Source: Prevotella sp.
GTDB taxonomy: Bacteria; Bacteroidota; Bacteroidia; Bacteroidales; Bacteroidaceae
Assembly: GCA_017934525.1 (NCBI GenBank)
Contig: JAGBJJ010000026.1
Location: 1-36,033 of the forward strand
Direction: 5' to 3'
Length of the DNA: 36,033 nucleotides
The notes below the pieces were generated by a model, which searched no databases, was not told the DNA's origin, and saw only the letters and a program-made list of their open reading frames with translations. Each line of letters starts with the position of its first letter. Within the stretch, counting starts at the first letter, position 1. Below, piece by piece: positions 30,766-36,033 of this stretch. Position numbers and translations under genes: made by a program.

Positions 30766-30898
30766 TTTTGTAGATTTTGAGACTATTTTTGTAAATTTTG
30801 AGAGTCAGCCCCGATTTTTGCAGATTTTGAGAGTCGTTTTGCAGATTTTGAGAGTCGTTTTGCAGATTTTGAGAGTCGTTTTGCAATTTTTGAAAATT
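30766..30898. repeat. 21-bp phased TTTTGAGAGTC array, copy 3, between divergent promoters
   Basis: TTTTG motifs start at 30766, 30775, 30796, 30825, 30846, 30867 and 30888. All steps from 30775 on are exactly 21 bp except one of 29. The central unit GCAGATTTTGAGAGTCGTT (plus TT) is repeated nearly perfectly three times. T-runs recur about every 9 and 12 bp alternately, near the helical repeat, so the DNA may also be curved. The array fills the gap between the sensor gene and the AraC-type regulator gene. Confidence 0.88.
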
Positions 30899-30913
30899 AA
30901 AATTGTAACTTTG
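30880..30913 (+). promoter_or_regulatory. promoter of the AraC-type membrane regulator
   Basis: TAACTTTG at 30906-30913 is a full TAnnTTTG match; a TTTG lies 22 bp upstream inside the array. The ATG follows only nine bases after the box, so the transcript would have almost no leader. Confidence 0.6.
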
Positions 30914-30922
30914 CATGCTGAA

Positions 30923-32083
30923 ATGGATACGCTCGGATATACATCACCACAGTTTACGCTGTTCTTGTTACTCTACGGCGGAGCAGCAGTGGTGTCAGTC
31001 GTTCTGTGTCTCTACCTGCTGCTGAGCAAGGGCAACGCCATCGCGCCCGCCATCACGCCGCCAGTGAGACTGCGCCGGTGGGCTGCCGCAATCTTCGGCA
31101 TGTCTGCCTTGGGCCATCTGTGGTGGTACTGTTTATACATACTTTCCTATGACATCAATTCCTGGGCGTACGTGGTGTGCGTGGTACTTGACTGCGTCTT
31201 GACGCTGACCACCGTCTTCGGCACGATGCTTTCCATGCTTCAGGACCGCCGCCGACCGCTGTGGCCCTTTATTGTGGCCATGATACCCGTCGTAATTCTT
31301 GGAGGGCTACAGATAGTGAGGCCCAGCACCGACTTCCTAAGCCCCGCCCTCGTCTATACGCTGGCCATCTACGTGTTCTTTTCTATATATATGGCAGTGG
31401 CTATCAGACAATACGGGCGGTGGCTGCGCGACAACTACGCCGACCTGGAGCACAAGGAGGTATGGCTGAGCCATACACTGCTCATCCTCTTCCTGCTGAT
31501 GCTGGCCATCTATGGGTTCACTTCCGACGGCCCGTCGCTCTTCCTGCTCCGTATCGCCGACTTCGTAATGTTCGGCCTGCTGCTGTGGCGCGTGGAGACA
31601 TTGCCACAGTTGGACGCGTCGGACACATCGGACGCTTTGGATGCATCGGACGCATTGCAAGAGATAGACTCCCCGGAGCAAGAGCCGCAGGTCGTTGCTT
31701 CTCCCCCCAGCCAGCAACCCATGGTTCCGTCCAATATCGGTCAACTGCTGGAAGAGAACTGCGAGAAGACAGGGCTTTACCTGCTGAACGACCTGACTTT
31801 GGTCCAACTCTCAGCTGCCATCGGTGTCAACCGCACGTATCTCAGCCAATATTTCTCCAGTCTGGGCATGAACTACAATGCCTACATCAACGACCTCCGC
31901 GTCAACCACTTCATCCGTCTCTACGAGGGGGCCATCGCTGCCAAGCAGCCCGTCACCGCCCAGCAGCTGGCGCAGGAATGCGGCTACCGCAGTTACAGCA
32001 CCTTCAGCCTCGCTTTCAAACAGCGTATGGACCTGAGTGTTACAGTCTGGATGCACGACGTGGCCCAGGACATGGCTGAGTAA
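30923..32083 (+). CDS. AraC-family transcriptional regulator with N-terminal multi-pass membrane sensor
   Basis: A 386-residue protein from the ATG at 30923 (MDTLGYTSPQFTLFLLLYGG); the open frame upstream consists of the 21-bp repeats and is not taken as coding. Residues 1-235 hold six or seven membrane segments. Residues ~236-280 are a low-complexity acidic linker made by 9-base repeats (LDASDTSDALDASDAL). The last ~110 residues are an AraC-type domain: LTLVQLSAAIGVNRTYLSQY, then YNAYINDLRVNHFI and LAQECGYRSYSTFSLAF. It is transcribed away from the sensor-only paralogue and the RND efflux unit, and the phased repeats lie between the two promoters. Control of that unit and of itself is therefore likely but unproven. 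A strong terminator follows. Confidence 0.88.
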   Translation: MDTLGYTSPQFTLFLLLYGGAAVVSVVLCLYLLLSKGNAIAPAITPPVRLRRWAAAIFGMSALGHLWWYCLYILSYDINSWAYVVCVVLDCVLTLTTVFGTMLSMLQDRRRPLWPFIVAMIPVVILGGLQIVRPSTDFLSPALVYTLAIYVFFSIYMAVAIRQYGRWLRDNYADLEHKEVWLSHTLLILFLLMLAIYGFTSDGPSLFLLRIADFVMFGLLLWRVETLPQLDASDTSDALDASDALQEIDSPEQEPQVVASPPSQQPMVPSNIGQLLEENCEKTGLYLLNDLTLVQLSAAIGVNRTYLSQYFSSLGMNYNAYINDLRVNHFIRLYEGAIAAKQPVTAQQLAQECGYRSYSTFSLAFKQRMDLSVTVWMHDVAQDMAE

Positions 32084-32100
32084 GTTTGCCAACAAAAAAT

Positions 32101-32137
32101 CAGGGAGTTGCGAACTATCCGTAACTCCCTGGTTTTT
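32101..32137 (+). terminator. terminator of the AraC-type regulator gene
   Basis: CAGGGAGTT pairs with AACTCCCTG around a 13-base loop and is followed by GTTTTT. It starts 18 bases after the stop codon. Confidence 0.85.
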
Positions 32138-32141
32138 AATG

Positions 32142-32185
32142 TGGACCAGCCAGGGCTTGAACCTGGGACCTCCAGATTATGAGTC
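32142..32185 (-). other. attachment site: 3' half of a tRNA gene with CAT anticodon
   Basis: On the minus strand the sequence runs from the anticodon loop (CTCATAATCTGG) through the variable region and a perfect T-arm (CCAGG TTCAAGC CCTGG) to the acceptor strand CTGGTCC plus A. The 5' half is missing: the bases to the right do not pair with the anticodon stem. This is the pattern left when an element integrates into a tRNA 3' end; the complete tRNA should be rebuilt at the far right end of the element, outside the window. CAT fits elongator Met or Ile2. CCA is not encoded. Confidence 0.8.
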
Positions 32186-32251
32186 GTTTCTTGACCTATT
32201 TCATGAAATTACAAATAATGTTAAAGCGCTGAAAATAAATGCTTTAACGTA

Positions 32252-32282
32252 TTTGACTATTTCCAAGAATTTCGTAAATTTG
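32252..32282 (+). promoter_or_regulatory. promoter of the integrase gene
   Basis: TTTG, 19 bp, then TAAATTTG: a full Bacteroidetes promoter. It lies about 100 bases before the integrase ATG, leaving a leader that contains the GGTCACC repeats. Confidence 0.65.
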
Positions 32283-32300
32283 CAGCAGTTTTCAGTCGAA

Positions 32301-32320
32301 AAGGTCACCTGAAGGTCACC
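32301..32320. repeat. AAGGTCACC direct repeat, 11 bp apart
   Basis: AAGGTCACC occurs at 32301-32309 and, as AAGGTCACC again, at 32312-32320. The spacing is about one helical turn, between promoter and integrase start, so it could be an operator or an integrase arm site. Confidence 0.55.
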
Positions 32321-32383
32321 CCAAATGGCAACCGACTATAGTCTGTAAGCCCGATAAAATAAGGATTTTTAAAGGAATACATT

Positions 32384-33877
32384 ATGGAATTGGAGAAAAA
32401 TAAGGCCGTAAAAGGGCAAAATTTGGCTTCTAACCCCACGCCGAAAGGCAGTCGAGGTGAGAAATGTTTGGCAAAATTCACATCTTCCAACGGGAGTGTT
32501 TTCGGTTCATTGATTCTTGACATACGCAAGGCTGGCGATTATAGCCAGCCCTTACCTGTCGCAGTCAGGATTGCCCATGAGGGTAAGAAGGCTTTTCTCA
32601 GACTTGGCGAGAAATACACAATGGATGAGTGGATTCAACTCTGCGATTATGAAAAGACAGGGCGAAGAATCCAACTGACAGAACGAAATGAACTGAAATC
32701 GTTGATGGATAAGATCAAAGACTTGACCAATCAACTTATCAGCGAAGGTACTTTCTCTATCAAGCGGCTTCAGGACCGTTATCAAGGAAAGAAGGATGAC
32801 ACGACGAGCATTTACCAGATCTGGGATGAATACCTTCAGGAGAAAATTGATAGTGGCAAGGCTGGTACTGCAAGAGTAGGCAAAGATGTCAAGAACAGGT
32901 TTGTCAAAGACAATGGTGAGCACGTGGAATTTAGCGACATCGTCAGTTCGTTCATACAGAATTGGACAGCAGCGATGAAGAAAGACGAACTGAGTGTGAC
33001 CTATATTGGCATCGTATTGCGCACATTCCGTACTATTGTCAATATCGCTATCAATCGGAATTTGATAAACGGCAACACCAAGGACATGTTTAAGGATTCT
33101 GGCTACAACAAGAAGGCAAGCCGCAAACACGAATTCCTTGATGTGGCAACCATGAAACAACTGTATGACTTCTGGGAGAAGGACGAGGCAAAGGATGAGC
33201 ACGGCAAAGAGTTGCTTCCACCAAAGGCGAAATATGCTCTATTTCGAGATCTTGGGCTGTTTCTCTTTATGTATCTCGGTGACGGTCAGAATCTGGCAGA
33301 CACGTTGCGTTTGGAATATGACGGCTGGTACTTTGCTACTCACGGTAAGCAACTACGATTTCTCCGTCATAAGACGAGAGAGCGTAATGAGGATGCCAGC
33401 GAGGTCATCTTTCCCATTACGCCTGAAATCAAGAAGATACTCGATAAATATGCCAACGAACCCAAACAAGGACAACGTGTTTTTCCCATCATGAGCAAGG
33501 AGATTACTCCCGATAAAGAGATTTGGATCATTCAGCGTTACAACAAATATATCCGCAAGCACATGGAGATAGTCTCAAAGTTGCTGGGATTGGAACAAGT
33601 GCCTACCCCAACATGGGCACGACATAGCTTTGCAACGAATCTGAACAATTCTGGTCGCGTACCTTATAAATATATAAGTGACAGCATGGGACATAGCAGC
33701 AGTGGGGACATCACGTCAAACTATATAGGAACATACCCATTGGAGAAGATGCTGGAATACAATGCCTATCTTCTCAAAGAGAGTAAGCCTGCTAATAAAA
33801 AGGCAGAACTCCTCGAATTATTAAGAAGCATGAGTGCAAAGGAACGTAAGGCACTCATGAAGGAAGCAGAAAAGTAA
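32384..33877 (+). CDS. tyrosine-type site-specific recombinase (integrase)
   Basis: A 497-residue protein. It has an N-terminal arm-type region, a SAM-like core-binding domain (residues ~140-240, YQIWDEYLQEKIDSGKAGTA) and a catalytic domain. Visible catalytic elements are the beta-hairpin lysine (FLRHKTRERN), the second arginine (TWARHSFATNL), the histidine (SMGHSSSGD) and the tyrosine (TSNYIGTY). The usual box-I arginine is not at its normal place (YLGDGQNLADTLRLEYDG), and the HxxR histidine is a Thr; such variants are found in Bacteroidetes integrases, so I do not call it inactive. It stands about 200 bases from the tRNA attachment site, as expected for the enzyme that inserts and removes the element. 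Base composition is clearly more AT-rich than to the left. Confidence 0.92.
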   Translation: MELEKNKAVKGQNLASNPTPKGSRGEKCLAKFTSSNGSVFGSLILDIRKAGDYSQPLPVAVRIAHEGKKAFLRLGEKYTMDEWIQLCDYEKTGRRIQLTERNELKSLMDKIKDLTNQLISEGTFSIKRLQDRYQGKKDDTTSIYQIWDEYLQEKIDSGKAGTARVGKDVKNRFVKDNGEHVEFSDIVSSFIQNWTAAMKKDELSVTYIGIVLRTFRTIVNIAINRNLINGNTKDMFKDSGYNKKASRKHEFLDVATMKQLYDFWEKDEAKDEHGKELLPPKAKYALFRDLGLFLFMYLGDGQNLADTLRLEYDGWYFATHGKQLRFLRHKTRERNEDASEVIFPITPEIKKILDKYANEPKQGQRVFPIMSKEITPDKEIWIIQRYNKYIRKHMEIVSKLLGLEQVPTPTWARHSFATNLNNSGRVPYKYISDSMGHSSSGDITSNYIGTYPLEKMLEYNAYLLKESKPANKKAELLELLRSMSAKERKALMKEAEK

Positions 33878-33932
33878 GTGTTAATTTCGGCTATTTTTTG
33901 AGTGTAGCGAGCATAATACGACAATAATTGTG

Positions 33933-33940
33933 TAATTTTG
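33933..33940 (+). promoter_or_regulatory. -7 box upstream of the AlbA_2/ATPase gene
   Basis: TAATTTTG followed by CAGCAG, 31 bases before the ATG at 33972. The sequence around it resembles the integrase promoter (TTTGCAGCAG). No good -33 is seen. Confidence 0.5.
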
Positions 33941-33971
33941 CAGCAGAAAAGGCAACGTAATATAATAAGGT

Positions 33972-35396
33972 ATGAAGAAAGATGAGCTAAAGAACAAGAT
34001 ACGCTGTGGCGAGACGAGCCGAGTGCAGTTTAAGCAACAGTTCACCACACAGAAGGAGATTGCTGCCGAAATGGTGGCCTTTGCCAACTGTGAAGGTGGA
34101 GAATTGTTGTTTGGAGTGAAAGACAAGACTGGCGAGATTCTTGGTCTTGACTACGATTCCATTCAGCAGACAAGTCGCGAACTGGGCAACACTGCCAACG
34201 AACAGGTACGCCCAACCATCTACATCCAGACAGACGTTGTGGACTTAGATGGAAAAATGATTCTGGTGGCTACCGTGCAAAGAGGGCGTAATAAACCCTA
34301 CAAAGACTTGGCTGGTCACATCTGGGTGAAGCAAGGTGCTGACAAACGTCGGGTGACAGAGAACAGCGAACTGTTAAGCCTCTTTCAAGACTCAGGAGAA
34401 TACCACGCTGACGAAGCCAGTGTGATAGATACGTCAGTGAGAGACATTGACACGTTGGCACTTGACCGTTTTTTCCAGAATGTCTACGGAAAACCTATGA
34501 CAGAGTTTGATGTGCCGCAAGAACAGTTGTTGCACAACCTGCATATTACGGACTCGGAAGGGAGACTGACTACGGCAGGTCTGTTGTTCTTTGGTCAGCG
34601 TCCACAACAGTTCAAACCCATGTTCGTTATCAAGGCCGTCTGGTTCTATGGGAATAGCATCGCAGGAACAGAATATCGTGACAGCCGTGATATTGAAGGC
34701 ACCGTGCCGGAAATGTTCGAGCAGGCCATGATGTGGCTGAAGTCGTGCCTTCGCCGAACACAGAACGGGCAGTCGTTTAACTCTATCGGACAGTTGGAGA
34801 TTCCTGAAACCGTGTTGGAAGAGCTGCTTCAGAACGCTCTGGTACATATTGACCTGCTGAAAACGGCTGCTATCCGCTTGATGGTGTTCGATGACAGAGT
34901 GGAGATAGTGAACCCTGGTTGCGTAATGGGCGGTCATACGATAGACGAGGTGAAACTGGGCAATTCGTTTGCCCGTAACCCATTGATGGCTAACTTCTGT
35001 GCCAAGACCATGCCTTACCGTGGTTTAGGTTCAGGCATCCCACGTGTATTGGCTGAAGACAGCCGCGTGGAATTTATAGACAGCAAGGAGGGGAACCAGT
35101 TTACAGTGCGTATAAGCCGTCCACTTACTGCCACAGAAGCAGGGAGTAATATCGATTCGGCAGTAAGTAATGACGAAAAGGCAGTAAGTAAGCAGGGAGT
35201 AGCAGTAAGTAAAGAACAGATGCTTCTTGCCTTCTGTGTAGAACCAAAGTCGCTGTCTGAAATCTGCAAGCATCTGGGACTGAAGGACAGGTATAAAGTT
35301 AAGAAAAGGTATATTGACCCACTTCTAAACAAGTCACTTCGCATGACAGAACCAGAATCGCCCAACAGTCCCACTCAGAAGTATGTAACCATATAA
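33972..35396 (+). CDS. Schlafen AlbA_2-domain protein with HATPase-type domain and winged-helix end
   Basis: A 474-residue protein. Residues ~1-125 are an AlbA_2 domain (TSRVQFKQQF, MVAFANCEGGELLFGVKD). Residues ~255-390 form a GHKL/HATPase_c_4-like domain (VLEELLQNALVHIDLLKTAA, FDDRVEIVNPGC, YRGLGSGIPRVL). The last ~65 residues look like a winged helix (MLLAFCVEPKSLSEICKHLG). A linker in between is built of three 21-base repeats of GCAGTAAGTAA giving AVSNDEK-AVSKQGV-AVSKEQM. Proteins of this kind, often called RecG-like or putative transcriptional regulators, are common on mobile elements; a regulatory or defence-type role is inference. It follows the integrase by ~95 bases with its own possible promoter. 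Confidence 0.85.
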   Translation: MKKDELKNKIRCGETSRVQFKQQFTTQKEIAAEMVAFANCEGGELLFGVKDKTGEILGLDYDSIQQTSRELGNTANEQVRPTIYIQTDVVDLDGKMILVATVQRGRNKPYKDLAGHIWVKQGADKRRVTENSELLSLFQDSGEYHADEASVIDTSVRDIDTLALDRFFQNVYGKPMTEFDVPQEQLLHNLHITDSEGRLTTAGLLFFGQRPQQFKPMFVIKAVWFYGNSIAGTEYRDSRDIEGTVPEMFEQAMMWLKSCLRRTQNGQSFNSIGQLEIPETVLEELLQNALVHIDLLKTAAIRLMVFDDRVEIVNPGCVMGGHTIDEVKLGNSFARNPLMANFCAKTMPYRGLGSGIPRVLAEDSRVEFIDSKEGNQFTVRISRPLTATEAGSNIDSAVSNDEKAVSKQGVAVSKEQMLLAFCVEPKSLSEICKHLGLKDRYKVKKRYIDPLLNKSLRMTEPESPNSPTQKYVTI

Positions 35397-35416
35397 CAGA
35401 AGAGGATATAAGTGTT

Positions 35417-35688
35417 ATGGAAGTATATGATTTTCTTAATGAGAGGCTAAAACCTATCATCAAGGGCGACTATCAGGACTTCAGTTCAAAGAAAGTCGAG
35501 GGTTATTCTCTCTTTGTCTCTGAGTATAAAAAGCCGTATGTACAAGCGCTCAGCTAAAGGTTTTTTATGATAATGGGTGGTTGAAAGCTGTATGTGAGAA
35601 CATCAATGTTACTGAGAAATATATAACTCAGCGACCGCCAAGTGAAGATTTCAGGAAGAATTTCCCTTCACTTATTATCAAAAAGTAA
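35417..35688 (+). pseudogene. frameshifted small gene of unknown function
   Basis: An ATG at 35417 gives 46 residues (MEVYDFLNERLKPIIKGDYQ, then SLFVSEYKKPYVQALS) and stops at 35557. A second frame continues at once with QLKVFYDNGWLKAVCENINV and TEKYITQRPPSEDF to TAA at 35688. Both halves look like real protein. If the sequence CAAGCGCTCAG lacked two bases (CAAGCTCAG) the frames would join into a protein of about 90 residues. It lies 20 bases after the AlbA_2 gene and ends shortly before a terminator, so it was probably the second gene of that transcript. I do not recognise the family. A sequencing error is possible. Confidence 0.6.
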
Positions 35689-35713
35689 AAATCCACACTC
35701 CACCCCCACACTT

Positions 35714-35743
35714 TTCCACACCTCAAAAGGGTGTGGAATTTTT
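35714..35743 (+). terminator. terminator after the AlbA_2 gene pair
   Basis: TTCCACACC and GGTGTGGAA pair perfectly around TCAAAAG and are followed by TTTTT. Confidence 0.85.
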
Positions 35744-35790
35744 GTATTGTGCTGATATTTAGCGCATTTTGCCCTAATCTAAAATCCACA

Positions 35791-35875
35791 TTCTCCATAA
35801 TCCCAATATCAAGAAAAACACCGAAATTTGCAAAAAATTTCAAGAAATAAATAAAAATAATTGGATTATGGAGAA
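35791..35875. repeat. 13-bp inverted repeat upstream of the last gene
   Basis: TTCTCCATAATCC (35791-35803) and GGATTATGGAGAA (35863-35875) are exact reverse complements, 59 bases apart, in a very AT-rich stretch. It stands 40 bases before the start of the gene at 35916. An operator pair or a replication-related site is possible. Confidence 0.75.
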
Positions 35876-35915
35876 CATCGTTGTATTAAACAGCAGAATA
35901 TAAACCGAGTAAGAA

Positions 35916-36033
35916 ATGACATACATTGGATATCTAAATCGGTTTTGGAGTGCTCATGAGGAATACATGTTCCCCACAACTACTATAGCACTCTATGCTT
36001 ACCTGCTCAATGAGTGTAACAGGCGGAACTGGA
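35916..36033 (+). CDS. possible replication-type/helix-turn-helix protein, N-terminal part (cut by window end)
   Basis: The frame is open from the ATG at 35916 to the end of the window, 39 codons. The peptide MTYIGYLNRFWSAHEEYMFP, then TTTIALYAYLLNECNRRNW, resembles the N-terminal helical region of DnaD-like or phage-replisome-organiser-like proteins found on Bacteroidetes mobile elements (short ALYxYLL segment after an FW motif). The similarity is judged from memory on a short piece, so the product is uncertain. It follows an AT-rich region with an inverted repeat, which fits a regulated replication or transfer gene. No clear ribosome-binding site was seen. Confidence 0.5.
   Translation, partial: MTYIGYLNRFWSAHEEYMFPTTTIALYAYLLNECNRRNW

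Noticed and set aside
30716-30916. Open frames on both strands across the 21-bp array (DSQNLQN heptads on minus, QILRVVL on plus)
   Set aside because: A 21-bp period keeps any frame open. The frames run across the promoters, and the conserved protein starts at 30681 and 30923 have box-to-ATG distances that fit, so the array is regulatory DNA, not coding.
32384-33877. Integrase judged inactive because box-I arginine and HxxR histidine are not standard
   Set aside because: Similar variants are frequent in Bacteroidetes recombinases, the other catalytic residues are present, and the gene is full length with a good promoter.

Overview
The window looks like chromosome from a Bacteroidales bacterium, most likely a Prevotella/Segatella-type member of Prevotellaceae. 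The reasons are the Bacteroidetes -7 promoter box (TAnnTTTG) found repeatedly at sensible positions, a giant BspA-type leucine-rich-repeat surface protein, several C-termini of the type IX secretion (T9SS) type-A kind, DUF6261 and fimbrillin-like proteins, and membrane-anchored AraC-type regulators. From base 1 to about 30,900 every gene is on the minus strand and the DNA is GC-rich. From about 32,180 rightward the genes are on the plus strand and the DNA is clearly more AT-rich.

Left part (1-11,350): the start of a VanX-like dipeptidase lipoprotein (cut by the window edge), a DUF6261 protein with a Gly/Ser tail, a 42-bp hairpin-forming tandem repeat, then a surface-protein cluster. In transcription order the cluster is a 2,575-residue GLUG/LRR protein, a small lipoprotein, a 42-residue peptide and a fimbrillin-like lipoprotein whose start overlaps the peptide stop. 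The giant gene carries three copies of an in-frame palindromic insert.

Middle (11,400-17,360): a tight unit running leftward: a 55-residue peptide of the same small family, a PreA-type dihydropyrimidine dehydrogenase subunit with an extra PreT-like Fe-S domain, an M15 peptidase lipoprotein, a histidine acid phosphatase, and a TPR/TM/AraC regulator ending at a good terminator. Four unrelated proteins of the left and middle parts share nearly the same signal-peptide cassette.

Decay zone (17,000-21,500): fragments of at least three GLUG/T9SS surface-protein genes, an ATPase C-terminal remnant, a CTD remnant, two small membrane-protein genes (one apparently frameshifted by an 8-bp tandem duplication) and several dispersed repeats.

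Efflux unit (21,571-30,700): leftward order is sensor-only membrane protein, membrane protein, periplasmic adaptor (MFP), RND pump, TolC-like outer membrane factor and a PAP2 phosphatase fused to a predicted beta-barrel. A paralogue of the sensor that carries an AraC DNA-binding domain is transcribed divergently. Between them lies a TTTTGARAGTC array with 21-bp phasing. The same array, at the same 48-49 bp distance from a TAnnTTTG box, precedes two decayed surface-protein genes. I regard this array-promoter module, possibly read by the adjacent AraC-type regulator, as the best candidate for an undescribed system here.

Right end (32,142-36,033): the 3' half of a tRNA with CAT anticodon forms the left attachment site of an integrated element. 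A tyrosine recombinase, an AlbA_2/HATPase protein, a frameshifted small gene and the start of a possible replication-type protein follow; the element runs out of the window.
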